A stretch of 64,000 bases of DNA from CAZJBS01 sp964544475 (GTDB lineage: Bacteria > CLD3 > SB21): positions 62,001 through 126,000 of the forward strand of contig CAZJBS010000001.1 of the NCBI GenBank assembly GCA_964544475.1. The letters are read 5' to 3'. Positions 54,498 through 63,598 of the stretch are shown in pieces; position 1 is the stretch's first letter; each line of letters begins with the position of its first letter. The translations under genes were made by a program, and so were the position numbers. Below the pieces are notes generated by a model. It ran no database searches. It was not told where the DNA came from and worked only from the letters and a program-made list of their open reading frames with translations.

Positions 54498-55710
54498 GGT
54501 TGTCTCCGGTTATGTTTTCCAGGATGACTTGTCCTGGCAGGTCTTTGTCTCTGGTGAACATCAACGCGACGGACATCATTAACGTGGATGTCACGATGAC
54601 AAAAAACAACGTACCCCCGCCCAGGGCGCTCAAACGCAACGGATCGGGAATGCTGTAGTACAACAGGATGGTTATCAGGCCCCGGGGAGCCACGAACAAT
54701 TCCGGGAAGATGCGACGGCCGATCCACAGCCGCAAATAGACATAGCGGATCAGCAGCACTCCGCCTATCACCATGCCTCCCACGATCATCACGCTGGCGT
54801 TGCCAAGCTGCGACACATCCATCGAAAAGCCGAAAACCAGGAAGAAGAAGGTCCGGATGAGGAATGCCGATTCGGACGTCACGCCCTTCAGCATTTCCAA
54901 TTCGGTTTTCAGTTTGGAAGCGCTGAACCAGCTACGGACCCGCCCTCTCAAAAGCAAACCCGTGTTGTTCATGAACAATCCAAATACGAAGATGAGCAGC
55001 AGCGTCGAAAGGTGGTACAGCTTGCCGATGGCGTAAGCCATGATCAGTACGGCCAGGAGCAGGACGAACTTGATGTGATGGCTGATTTTGTCGACAAAGA
55101 ACAGAAGAGCAAAACCGCATGCGATTGAAATTAGAAGGATGCCCAGCACTTCGGCGCCGAGATTCACAAACGAAAAACCATTCAATTCGTCGTGGAAGGC
55201 CACGTAATTGAAAAAAAGGATGCCAAGAATGTCGCTGAAGGTAGATTCGTAGACGACGAATTCCTTCTTGGTTTTGTTGAGATTGATGACACTCGGAATG
55301 GCAATGGCGCTGCTGATGACGGCAAAGGGCAGGGCATTGACGAGACCGGTGCGAAAGGGGACGTCCGACCATTGCGAAAAAATGAAAGCGATCAGCAACG
55401 CGGTCAGGATCAGAATGAAAAAGGCCGCCGAGAAGGCCCGGCGCATCAATGGCAGATTTTCCCTGGTGATTTCCAGATCCAGCGAGCTTTCGAGCACGAT
55501 CAGAATCAGTCCGAGAGTGCCAAGAACCTGCAGGAGGGCATCGGTCTCAGGCAGGGCCATCGAAAACCGTTGCGCCAGCAACTTGAGGAGAATGCCGAGG
55601 CACAATACCATCAGGACGGCGGGCAGCCGGATGGATCGGGCCAGCAGGTCAAACACGTAAGACAGAATGATCAGGACGCAACCCCCGATCAGGAGTTCGT
55701 AAGGTCCCAT
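54490..55710 (-). CDS. cation:proton antiporter (CPA/NhaP-Kef type)
   Basis: 406 residues with about twelve helices. LGTLGLILIVLESSLDLEI is the usual fifth-helix block, SSAIAIPSVINL the discontinuous helix and STFSDILGILFFN the ion-binding region with Ser-Asp. A GLITILLYYSIP block closes the fold. No TrkA-N/RCK domain follows, so it is a plain exchanger for Na+ or K+ against H+. It is first in the minus-strand operon with the GNAT-nitrilase and TrkH, suggesting joint control of K+/Na+ and pH. Confidence 0.87.
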   Translation of the reverse strand: MGPYELLIGGCVLIILSYVFDLLARSIRLPAVLMVLCLGILLKLLAQRFSMALPETDALLQVLGTLGLILIVLESSLDLEITRENLPLMRRAFSAAFFILILTALLIAFIFSQWSDVPFRTGLVNALPFAVISSAIAIPSVINLNKTKKEFVVYESTFSDILGILFFNYVAFHDELNGFSFVNLGAEVLGILLISIACGFALLFFVDKISHHIKFVLLLAVLIMAYAIGKLYHLSTLLLIFVFGLFMNNTGLLLRGRVRSWFSASKLKTELEMLKGVTSESAFLIRTFFFLVFGFSMDVSQLGNASVMIVGGMVIGGVLLIRYVYLRLWIGRRIFPELFVAPRGLITILLYYSIPDPLRLSALGGGTLFFVIVTSTLMMSVALMFTRDKDLPGQVILENITGDNHG

Positions 55711-55834
55711 GACTCCTCTTGTTATTATTTATGTGAAACCGCTTGCATGCGATTCACCAGAAGAAAAAATCGGAAGAGGGCCATACCGGGCAGGAGGTCC
55801 CGGATGTTAAGGGAAACAGGCCCTCTCCCACACG

Positions 55835-55972
55835 TCAAAACAAACCAATGGCCTTCAGGATAACGATTACGATTCCGAAGATCATCATAAACATCAAAGC
55901 CAGAAATTCTTTCGAGGGACCCTGCGGCTCTCTGTCAGGCTTGTGTACCGGGTTGTTGCCAGGTGTTTTCAT
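55835..55972 (-). CDS. 45-residue single-pass membrane peptide
   Basis: Start ATG at 55972 has GGAGG four bases upstream (plus-strand CCTCC at 55977-55981), a strong ribosome-binding site. The product is a polar, Pro-rich N-terminus (MKTPGNNPVHKPDREPQGP) and one membrane helix (ALMFMMIFGIVIVILKAIGLF). It lies 124 bases upstream of the antiporter gene on the same strand. It may be a small transporter-associated subunit; no homologue is recalled. Confidence 0.6.
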   Translation of the reverse strand: MKTPGNNPVHKPDREPQGPSKEFLALMFMMIFGIVIVILKAIGLF

Positions 55973-56049
55973 ATTGCCTCCACAAAAGGAACGGGCCTGT
56001 CCGGCCAGTAAGCAGGGCAGACGCGTGATTTAGACCATGGAATAGGAGG

Positions 56050-56397
56050 TCAGCAGGCTGGAGGCGCGCGCGGGGAAGCGACAACGACGGAATGGGATAC
56101 GAATCCTATGGCGGGTCGGGTCGAGATATCGGCGGATAGTGTGGGGCAGTGATCAACCCACGTCGCCGACATGGACTCCATCGGTTCGACGTGGAACTTC
56201 TTGATGAGCGGAATGTGGCGTTTGGACTGAAAGCGTGCCTGCTCGAATTTGATCCTGGTGTCCCGGTCTACCCTGAACTTGGCGTTTTCATCGACGGCGC
56301 ATACCGGCAAGGCCCAATTTAGAACGAGCGCGTAGGTAAGCCAGAAATAGCCTACGGCAGTCAGTCGGAGCACATATTTCCTGCCTTTGGACACCAT
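56050..56397 (-). CDS. hypothetical exported protein
   Basis: 115 residues with a plausible signal peptide (LTAVGYFWLTYALVLNWALPVCA) and a basic, polar mature part (FRVDRDTRIKFEQARFQSKRHIP). No family and no strong ribosome-binding site are seen. It is on the same strand as the small membrane peptide 77 bases on. It could be a real small periplasmic protein or a chance frame. Confidence 0.4.
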   Translation of the reverse strand: MVSKGRKYVLRLTAVGYFWLTYALVLNWALPVCAVDENAKFRVDRDTRIKFEQARFQSKRHIPLIKKFHVEPMESMSATWVDHCPTLSADISTRPAIGFVSHSVVVASPRAPPAC

Positions 56398-56492
56398 ATC
56401 CCAATAAGACAGTTTTATCCGACAAAGTCAAGGCTTTGTGGCCCGAACTCACATTGGGCATTGAAAAATCGTGATTTAATCGTGGATAAGGG

Positions 56493-56527
56493 TTGATTTT
56501 TCGTCTGAAAAACACTAAAATCAGACG
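56493..56527 (+). promoter_or_regulatory. promoter with overlapping palindrome before the aminotransferase
   Basis: TTGATT (56493-56498), 17 bases, TAAAAT (56516-56521). CGTCTGA (56502-56508) and TCAGACG (56521-56527) form an inverted repeat across the -10 region, a possible operator. Confidence 0.45.
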
Positions 56528-56558
56528 CTTCTGAACTACTAATATGGGAGTTTTTCCG

Positions 56559-57737
56559 ATGTCACCCTTTCAAGTAGCGCCCGCGAAAGCCATGAGCCGT
56601 CTGGGGACGGAAACAGCTTTTGAAGTCCTGGCAAAGGCAAAGGCCCTTGAGGCGCAGGGCAAGGACATTATTCATCTCGAGATTGGTGAACCTGATTTTG
56701 ATACGCCGTCCAATATCGTTGAAGCCGCTTACAAGGCGATGCGGGAAGGCTGGACCCACTACGGACCGGCTCCTGGCCTCCCGGAATTGAGAAAAACCAT
56801 CGCGGAGTACATTGCAAGAACGCGGGGCATGGACGTCGACTGGGAGGAAGTCGTCGTCACACCAGGCGGCAAACCGATCATATTTTTTCCCATCCTGGCG
56901 TTGATCCAGGAAGGCGATGAAGTCATTTATCCGAATCCGGGGTTCCCGATCTACGAGTCCATGATCCATTTTGCCGGCGGCAAGGCTGTGCCGCTCAAGA
57001 TCAGCGAGGAAAACGACTTTCGGTTGGATGTCAACGAGTTGAAAAACAAGATCACTCCAAAAACAAAGTTGATCATCATCAATTCTCCCGCCAACCCGAC
57101 CGGGGGGTTCCTTTCCAAGAAAGACGTGGAAGCCATTGCCGAAATCGTCAGACCGTACAACTGTTATGTCCTGTCCGATGAAATCTACAGCCGGATCGTC
57201 TATGGCGCCGAACACGCCAGCATTGGCGCTTTGCCCGGCATGAAAGAACGGACCATTATCCTTGACGGATTTTCAAAGACCTATTCGATGACCGGATGGC
57301 GTGCGGGTTATGGGGTCATGAATAAGGACCTGGCCAAATTGATCACCCAGCTTATGATCAACAGTAACTCCTGCACGAACAGTTTCGTACAACGGGCCTG
57401 CATCGAAGCTCTGACCGGCCCACAGGATGCGGTCGACCGGATGGTCGCCGAATTCCGGAAACGTCGTGATATTATCGTGGATGGGCTGAATCGAATCAAA
57501 GGCGTCACGTGTCGGAAACCGTTCGGGGCCTTTTATGTGTTTCCGAATATCAGCGGTACCGGCATGGATTCACGCAAACTGGCCGACCACCTCCTGTACC
57601 AGGCCAATGTCGCCGTCTTGTCCGGGACAGCTTTTGGAGAATACGGCAACGGGTATTTGAGACTGTCATACGCCAATTCGGTTGAGAACATACGCAAGGC
57701 TCTGGACCGCATCGAAGCCGCCATGAAGAATATCTAG
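56559..57737 (+). CDS. class I/II PLP-dependent aminotransferase
   Basis: 392 residues from ATG 56559, eight bases after GGGAG; ATG 56544 has no ribosome-binding site. Fold-type I aminotransferase of the aspartate aminotransferase Igamma group. It shows HLEIGEPDFDTP, HYGPAPGLPELR, NSPANPTGG, SDEIYSRIVY and the PLP lysine in DGFSKTYSMTGWRAGY. Substrate could be aspartate, alanine or an aromatic acid; the sequence does not decide. It heads a probable operon with gcvT and ftsK. Confidence 0.9.
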   Translation: MSPFQVAPAKAMSRLGTETAFEVLAKAKALEAQGKDIIHLEIGEPDFDTPSNIVEAAYKAMREGWTHYGPAPGLPELRKTIAEYIARTRGMDVDWEEVVVTPGGKPIIFFPILALIQEGDEVIYPNPGFPIYESMIHFAGGKAVPLKISEENDFRLDVNELKNKITPKTKLIIINSPANPTGGFLSKKDVEAIAEIVRPYNCYVLSDEIYSRIVYGAEHASIGALPGMKERTIILDGFSKTYSMTGWRAGYGVMNKDLAKLITQLMINSNSCTNSFVQRACIEALTGPQDAVDRMVAEFRKRRDIIVDGLNRIKGVTCRKPFGAFYVFPNISGTGMDSRKLADHLLYQANVAVLSGTAFGEYGNGYLRLSYANSVENIRKALDRIEAAMKNI

Positions 57738-57760
57738 GCCGCACCAGCAAGGAGAAAGCC

Positions 57761-58864
57761 GTGTCTGATACGAATGCCAAGAAAACGCCGTTTTACGACC
57801 ACCACGTGGCCGCCAATGCCAAAATGGCCCCGTTTGCCGGTTATTGGATGCCCATCCGTTACGACGGCGATATGGCCGAACATAACCGCGTCCGAACAAC
57901 CGTCGGTGTCTTTGATGTCTCCCATATGGGTGAATTCTATGTCCGCGGTGATGGCGCGTTGGAGTTTTTGCAGAAAATGACCGTCAATGATGTCACGAAG
58001 CTGGCGGTGTACCAGGCCCAGTATTCGGCCATGTGCATGGATGACGGAGGCATCGTCGATGACCTGATTGTATATCGCTTTCCGGACAAGTTTATGCTGG
58101 TCGTGAACGCTTCCAATTTGGAGAAGGATTTCAACTGGCTGGCGTCTCATTGTCCGAAGGATGTTTCACTTGAAAACGTCAGCGACGCCACCGCGCTATT
58201 GGCCGTGCAGGGGCCGCGATCGAGGGAGGTCCTTCAGACGTTGACCCAGGTGGACCTGTCGCGCATCCGTTTCTACTGGTTCGCGGAGGGTGAAATCGCC
58301 GGAACCCGAATGACGATTTCACGTACGGGGTATACCGGTGAATTGGGCTTCGAATTGTATTTCGACGCGCGGCATGGTGACAAAATATGGCATGCCGTTA
58401 TGGAAGCGGGGAAAGGCCATCAGATCGGATTGGCCGGCCTGGGTGCGCGAGACACGCTGCGCCTAGAAATGAAATACTGCCTGTATGGCAATGACATCGA
58501 CGAAACGACGCATCCGCTGGAAGCCGGTCTGGGTTGGATCACTAAGCTGAACAAGGGCGAATTCATGGGACGTGACGTCATGATGAAAGCCAAAGCCGAA
58601 GGCCTCAAGAGATCGCTCATCGGGTTGGAAGTGGAAGGCAGGGTGCCGGCCCGACATGGCTACGACGTATTCAAGGATGGAAAAAAGGTCGGCGTCGTGA
58701 CCAGCGGGACGTTTTCACCGACACTGCAGAAGTCTATTGCCATGGCCTACGTCGCCACCGGGCTGACGGACGTCGGCACGCCACTGACCATTCAGGTCCG
58801 TGGGCGTGACATCAACGCGAGAGTCTGCCCGACGCCATTTCATAACAGCGATCCAACAAAATAA
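57761..58864 (+). CDS. gcvT: glycine cleavage system aminomethyltransferase (T protein)
   Basis: 367 residues of normal length. Takes the aminomethyl group from lipoylated GcvH to tetrahydrofolate, releasing ammonia. Marks: MPIRYDGDMAEHNRVR, FDVSHMGEF, the catalytic-Asp region MCMDDGGIVDDLIVYR, SRTGYTGELGFELYF, GARDTLRLEMKYCLYG and the C-terminal VTSGTFSPTLQKSIAMAYV. GTG start 57761 has AAGGAG upstream. No gcvH or gcvP is visible within the window. It lies 24 bases after the aminotransferase. Confidence 0.94.
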   Translation: MSDTNAKKTPFYDHHVAANAKMAPFAGYWMPIRYDGDMAEHNRVRTTVGVFDVSHMGEFYVRGDGALEFLQKMTVNDVTKLAVYQAQYSAMCMDDGGIVDDLIVYRFPDKFMLVVNASNLEKDFNWLASHCPKDVSLENVSDATALLAVQGPRSREVLQTLTQVDLSRIRFYWFAEGEIAGTRMTISRTGYTGELGFELYFDARHGDKIWHAVMEAGKGHQIGLAGLGARDTLRLEMKYCLYGNDIDETTHPLEAGLGWITKLNKGEFMGRDVMMKAKAEGLKRSLIGLEVEGRVPARHGYDVFKDGKKVGVVTSGTFSPTLQKSIAMAYVATGLTDVGTPLTIQVRGRDINARVCPTPFHNSDPTK

Positions 58865-58887
58865 GCAAGGAGTTGTCACGTTCGAGG

Positions 58888-61845
58888 ATGGCCGGTAAAA
58901 AGAAAAATAGCCCCAAATCGACCCCCAAGTCGCCCCCATCCCCGCCGGCCTCGAAACCGCGTCCTTCCAAAGGTCTCCAGCTCAACCTCAGCACCAAGGT
59001 CAAGGAAGAGATCGCCGGCCTGCTTCTGATGGCGTCGTCCGTGCTCCTGCTGCTGGCGATCGTGTCTCATCGCTCCGAGGAGCAGCCGGGTACGATCATG
59101 GAAATGTGGCGAGCCGACAAGCTGGGCAACATGCTCGGCATCGTAGGGGCTTACCTTTCGTATTTTGTCGCCTCCTTCACGTTCGGATACGCGACCGTGG
59201 CGTTTCCGATCCTGTTCCTGGTGTACGGGTGGCTGATCTTTACGCACCGCAGCATCTTCCTCGTCAACGCTTTTGCCTTCTACATTCTTACACTGATGAT
59301 TCTTGTATCCGGCTGGGCGGCCATTCCTTCCACAATTGGCGGGCAACCTGTTTGGAATTACAGCGGTCTGGTCGGCGGCATCCTGGCGCTTACGCTTCAT
59401 CAGTATCTGGGTGGATTCGGGTCGGCCACCGTGTGGACGATCGTGAGCCTTATATGGGTCATCATGGTGACACGGATCAGCGTCGCGGATCTGATCCCGT
59501 CGTTGCAAACCATCTTTGTCGCCGGGTTCCGAAAGACGACAGATGTCGTTGGTCGTTTCAAGCAGAGGCAGGAGGCCCTGCTGAATCAGGAAACGGAAAG
59601 GGAACCGTTGGTTCCCCGGTACGCGCAAGAGGTTGCCGCTGATGCCGACCACAACGAAACAGCCCCGGAGAATGCGGCGGTTGTAGACGGTGGCGACAAT
59701 CCTGTCAGACTATCGTCTGAGATCCAGGCCGGGAAGGTGGATCAGGCCGCCACCCTTAGAGAGGAACCCAAAGAGAAACCCGTCACTGAACCGAAAAAAG
59801 AAACGGCCTCCACCGAAATATCATTTGATACGGCCCTGATCAAGGACATGAAATCACTGGGACGCATTGACAAGCAATTTGTCGCGCCGGAAATCAAAAT
59901 ACCGGACACGGGCGAAGCCAACACGGAACAGGGAACGGAAGAGGTTGAACTCAAGCCGGTGATGCACACCGATGCCGGGGAGGACGGCTTGTCGAACATG
60001 GATCTGTCGAATGTTGACTTCAAAGATGTGGCGAAGAACCTGTTTGAACGCGAGCACGCCGATCTTGATGTCAAGAAGGAATCCACCCTGACCGTGGAAC
60101 CCACCGGACGTTTGGCGGCAGCGGACAGTACCGAGGGACGTCAATCGGGTACGGTACCCGTCACCCCGCTGGAGACGCCGGAAGAAGACGTGCCGGTGAA
60201 AACAAGCCTCGCGGCCGCCTTGAGTATGGATGACATACCGGAGGGCAAGCCGTTCGAAAAAGCGGCTGTGAAAACGACGTCCGATAATGAGGAAGAGAAG
60301 GCCGTCCGAAAGCCGAGAGACTATGACAAAGAAAACCAGATCGCCCGCAACAAATACAAGGTTCCTTCGCTGGACATCCTCGACCCGACGCAGGAACAGG
60401 AGCGTTTGACGGAAGCGGACATCCGGGAACTGGACGACAAGATAAGCCAGATCATTTCGACGCTGGCGCAGTTTGGCATCAACACGAAAGTCGTGAGCAC
60501 GGAATACGGAGGGCCGGTCGTTGCGATCTACCAGCTCGAATTGCCGTCGGGGCTGAAGATTTCCCGTATCACGGGGCTGGAGGACGAGTTGGCCTTGTCC
60601 ATGAAAGTCAAATCCGTACGTATGGTGCCCGTGACCGCCAAAGGCACGATCCAGGTCGAGATTCCCAAACCGCGAGCGTCGGCCGTATTGATCCGAAGCA
60701 TATTCGAGGACAGGGCTTTCAAATCTTCCAAACAGAAATACCGGCTGGGCCTCGCGTTGGGGAAGACCATTGATGGCCACATTCACATTGAAGACCTGGC
60801 GAAGATGCCGCATCTGCTGGTTGCCGGAACGACCGGCTCCGGGAAAAGCGTCGGTGTCAATTCGATGATCACGAGCCTCCTGTATCAATTTGATCCGTCC
60901 GACGTCAAGTTCGTCATGATCGATCCGAAAAAGGTTGAATTGGCGCTGTACCGCAATCTCAAAAACCACCATCTCATTTGTTTGTGCAACCAGCATGGCG
61001 AGATCATCGAAGATGTGATTACGAAACCGGAAAACGCCAAGTTGATGCTCAAAGCGCTGGTTGAGGAAATGGAGGAGCGCTACGAAAAACTGGCTCACGC
61101 CAACGTCCGGAATATCGAGGACTACAACAAGCGTTGGGCGGATGGCCGGATGCCGGACGATGGCAAGTTTGAACACTTCAAACTTGAGTACATTGTGGCG
61201 ATCATTGATGAACTGGCCGACCTGATGATGACCGCGCCCCGCGAAATCGAGACGTCGATCACCCGTCTTGCCCAGATGGCCCGGGCGGTAGGTATCCATT
61301 TGGTGGTGGCCACGCAACGCCCGTCGGTGGATGTCTTGACCGGGCTCATCAAGGCCAATTTCCCTGCCCGTATTGCCTATCAGGTCCGGTCAAAAATTGA
61401 TTCAAGGACCATTCTCGATATGGGTGGCGCCGAACTGTTGCTGGGGAAGGGTGACATGTTGTATTTGCCGCCCGGCCAGATGCCCATTCGCATCCAGAAC
61501 GCCTTCACCTCGACGCGCGAAACGGAGGAAATCGTCAGTTTCATCAGCCGGACGCCCGTTTTTCCAAGAAAGTATTTTACGGTCAGGGAGGAGCCTCGCG
61601 AGGAAGTTAATGGAGAGGCTGAAGCCGGTGCGTTCGATACGCTGTTCAATGAGGCCCTGGAAATTGTGGTCAAACACAACCAGGGGTCGGCATCCCTCCT
61701 GCAGAGGCGCCTCAGCGTCGGCTATGCCAGGGCGGCCAGAATCATCGACCAGTTGGAGAAGGCCGGTGTCGTGAGCGCCCAGGATGGCGGCAAGCCGCGC
61801 CAGGTTCTGATCACAGAGGATCAAGTCGCGATGTACCGGATTTGA
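58888..61845 (+). CDS. ftsK: DNA translocase FtsK/SpoIIIE
   Basis: 985 residues. Four to five N-terminal helices (about 35-200) are followed by a long acidic linker (about 215-500) and the motor. Walker A is AGTTGSGKSVG (about 645), Walker B IVAIIDELADLMM, and IHLVVATQRPSVDVLTG follows. The C-terminal gamma winged helix (LQRRLSVGYARAARIIDQLE) reads KOPS-type sites. It pumps chromosome ends through the septum. Start choice is uncertain: AAGGAG (58867-58872) touches TTG 58873, and ATG 58888 is 15 bases away. ATG is preferred. Confidence 0.93.
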   Translation: MAGKKKNSPKSTPKSPPSPPASKPRPSKGLQLNLSTKVKEEIAGLLLMASSVLLLLAIVSHRSEEQPGTIMEMWRADKLGNMLGIVGAYLSYFVASFTFGYATVAFPILFLVYGWLIFTHRSIFLVNAFAFYILTLMILVSGWAAIPSTIGGQPVWNYSGLVGGILALTLHQYLGGFGSATVWTIVSLIWVIMVTRISVADLIPSLQTIFVAGFRKTTDVVGRFKQRQEALLNQETEREPLVPRYAQEVAADADHNETAPENAAVVDGGDNPVRLSSEIQAGKVDQAATLREEPKEKPVTEPKKETASTEISFDTALIKDMKSLGRIDKQFVAPEIKIPDTGEANTEQGTEEVELKPVMHTDAGEDGLSNMDLSNVDFKDVAKNLFEREHADLDVKKESTLTVEPTGRLAAADSTEGRQSGTVPVTPLETPEEDVPVKTSLAAALSMDDIPEGKPFEKAAVKTTSDNEEEKAVRKPRDYDKENQIARNKYKVPSLDILDPTQEQERLTEADIRELDDKISQIISTLAQFGINTKVVSTEYGGPVVAIYQLELPSGLKISRITGLEDELALSMKVKSVRMVPVTAKGTIQVEIPKPRASAVLIRSIFEDRAFKSSKQKYRLGLALGKTIDGHIHIEDLAKMPHLLVAGTTGSGKSVGVNSMITSLLYQFDPSDVKFVMIDPKKVELALYRNLKNHHLICLCNQHGEIIEDVITKPENAKLMLKALVEEMEERYEKLAHANVRNIEDYNKRWADGRMPDDGKFEHFKLEYIVAIIDELADLMMTAPREIETSITRLAQMARAVGIHLVVATQRPSVDVLTGLIKANFPARIAYQVRSKIDSRTILDMGGAELLLGKGDMLYLPPGQMPIRIQNAFTSTRETEEIVSFISRTPVFPRKYFTVREEPREEVNGEAEAGAFDTLFNEALEIVVKHNQGSASLLQRRLSVGYARAARIIDQLEKAGVVSAQDGGKPRQVLITEDQVAMYRI

Positions 61846-61853
61846 AGAAATAA

Positions 61854-61883
61854 TTGGCCGTTAAGGCCTTATTTTTGTATAAT
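61854..61883 (+). promoter_or_regulatory. sigma-70-type promoter for lolA
   Basis: TTGGCC (61854-61859), 18-base spacer, perfect TATAAT (61878-61883), about 30 bases before the GTG start. A short palindrome TAAGGCCTTA (61862-61871) followed by TTTTT lies in the spacer and may also end ftsK transcription. Confidence 0.6.
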
Positions 61884-61912
61884 TAGCCGCTTTTAGGATC
61901 CAAGGAGTTCAG

Positions 61913-62557
61913 GTGCGTTATTTCGTCATACTTGTGGTTGGTTTGGCTTTTTTTGGAACCGGGGTTTCCGCGACCGCCGGTGAGGATGCCCAGTCGATTA
62001 TTAAGAAAGTGCAGGGCAAATTCAAAAAGCTGGACAACATGACCGTCGACTTTGACTATCACTTCCAATGGAAACTGACAGGCAAGACCCAGGCTTTGCA
62101 GGGCAAACTGTATTTCAAGAAGGAAAACAATATTCGTTACGAATTGGGCCAACAACTCAACATCACCAACGGCGAAACCGTCTGGCAGTATTCCGAGCTT
62201 AATAACCAGGTTCTGATTGATCATTTGAAAAAGAATTCCAAAAGCCTCTTCATGCCGAAATATTTTCTGTATGATTATCTCGAAAAATTTGTCGCCGAAG
62301 TTATCAGCGTGGAGACCAAAGGGGTCCGGCAGTTCCATGTGCTGAAGATGAATCCAAAAGACAAAGATGATTTCGTGCAAAGCATGAAAGTGTGGGTGGC
62401 GGCGGATACCTGGATGACTGAAAAAGTTGAGTACGTGGACCTCGAAGGCAATCGGGTCACGTATGCCTTCACGCATATTGAAATTGACACGGCGATGGAT
62501 CCCAGGTTGTTTTCGTTTCAGACGGAAGCCGGCATGGATGTGATCGATCTGCGATGA
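61913..62557 (+). CDS. lolA: outer-membrane lipoprotein carrier LolA
   Basis: 214 residues with a signal peptide (FVILVVGLAFFGTGVSATA). LolA-type features are ITNGETVWQYSELNNQVLI, LYFKKENNIRYEL and VWVAADTWMTEKVEYVD. It ferries lipoproteins from LolCDE across the periplasm to the outer membrane, which fits the many predicted lipoproteins in this window. GTG 61913 has AAGGAG six bases upstream. Its own promoter separates it from ftsK. The next gene starts 10 bases after the stop. Confidence 0.9.
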   Translation: MRYFVILVVGLAFFGTGVSATAGEDAQSIIKKVQGKFKKLDNMTVDFDYHFQWKLTGKTQALQGKLYFKKENNIRYELGQQLNITNGETVWQYSELNNQVLIDHLKKNSKSLFMPKYFLYDYLEKFVAEVISVETKGVRQFHVLKMNPKDKDDFVQSMKVWVAADTWMTEKVEYVDLEGNRVTYAFTHIEIDTAMDPRLFSFQTEAGMDVIDLR

Positions 62558-62567
62558 GGGTGCCCGG

Positions 62568-63587
62568 TTGAAAAGAGTTCTGTTTCTACTTCTGAATGTT
62601 GCCGTCAGTGCGGTGTTCCTGTGGTTGGCGTTCCGGGAAATCGATTTTGTCGACTTGTATCATTCACTGTTCAGAGTCAATTATGTTTTGGCGCTCATTT
62701 CAGTATTCGTTAATCTGGTCAGTTGCTGGCTGCGGGCCGTCCGTTGGAGGTACATCATGACCCCGGTGAAGCCGGTGTCGGTTCGAAACCTGTATTCATC
62801 ATTGATGATTGGTTTCATGGTCAACAACATTCTTCCGTTTCGATTGGGCGAATTCATGCGCGGATATGTCCTGAAAAGATCGGATGGGGTATCTTTCAGC
62901 GCTTCCATCGGTACGATCGTGATTGAACGACTGATGGATGTGTTGTCACTGCTGATCATCTTCGGAGTTTTGGTATTCCTGTTTCCCTTTCCGGCGTGGC
63001 TGGAGAGCGGCAGTGTGCTCGTTTTTGTTATCACGGCCGGTTCCTTCGGATTCATTTATGTTTTGGTGACGCGGTCAGAATCGGCCATTCGATGGCTTGG
63101 GCGGGCGGCCGGTTTTTTTTCTGAGTCGTTGGGTGCGACGGTGAGCCGCGTTTCACGCTCGTTCATTCAGGGCATCAACCTTTTCCACTCGTTTCGTTCT
63201 TACGCGATCATGACGTTGCTCACCATTGTGATCTGGGCCACCTATGTGGCCTCTATTTATGTAATGCTGGAGGCGACCGGGCTGAGCGCTTCCTACAATC
63301 TGAATATTATGGACGCAACCATTGTCATGGTTTTTTCCGCTTTTGCGGTCATGATTCCGGCCGCCCCGGGCTACGTCGGCACTTTCCACGAAATCGTAAA
63401 GCAGAGCCTTTTGCTTTTCGGTGTGAATCCCGAAGCCGCATTGAGTTTTGCCATATTGTTTCACGCGTACTCGTATGTTTCCATGACGGCGATAGGATTG
63501 TATTACTTTGTGAAATCCAATTACCGCCTGGCGGATGCGTTCAAAGCGTCCGAGTTCATACGCGAAGAAAATGTCGTTCATCATTGA
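62568..63587 (+). CDS. YbhN/AglD-like flippase-domain membrane protein (UPF0104)
   Basis: 339 residues with about eight helices of the lysylphosphatidylglycerol synthase transmembrane family. Marks are SCWLRAVRWRYIM, the conserved NNILPFRLGEFMRGYVLKR split near 85-103, SIGTIVIERLMDVL and IPAAPGYVGTFHEIV. No synthase domain is attached. Members are thought to move lipids or lipid-linked sugars. TTG start 62568. Its position before an export protein gene fits envelope polymer assembly. Confidence 0.85.
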   Translation: MKRVLFLLLNVAVSAVFLWLAFREIDFVDLYHSLFRVNYVLALISVFVNLVSCWLRAVRWRYIMTPVKPVSVRNLYSSLMIGFMVNNILPFRLGEFMRGYVLKRSDGVSFSASIGTIVIERLMDVLSLLIIFGVLVFLFPFPAWLESGSVLVFVITAGSFGFIYVLVTRSESAIRWLGRAAGFFSESLGATVSRVSRSFIQGINLFHSFRSYAIMTLLTIVIWATYVASIYVMLEATGLSASYNLNIMDATIVMVFSAFAVMIPAAPGYVGTFHEIVKQSLLLFGVNPEAALSFAILFHAYSYVSMTAIGLYYFVKSNYRLADAFKASEFIREENVVHH

Positions 63588-63598
63588 TGAAGGGATTT

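Noticed and set aside
57738..57760. Glycine riboswitch before gcvT
   Set aside because: Only 23 bases separate gcvT from the aminotransferase gene, too few for a riboswitch.
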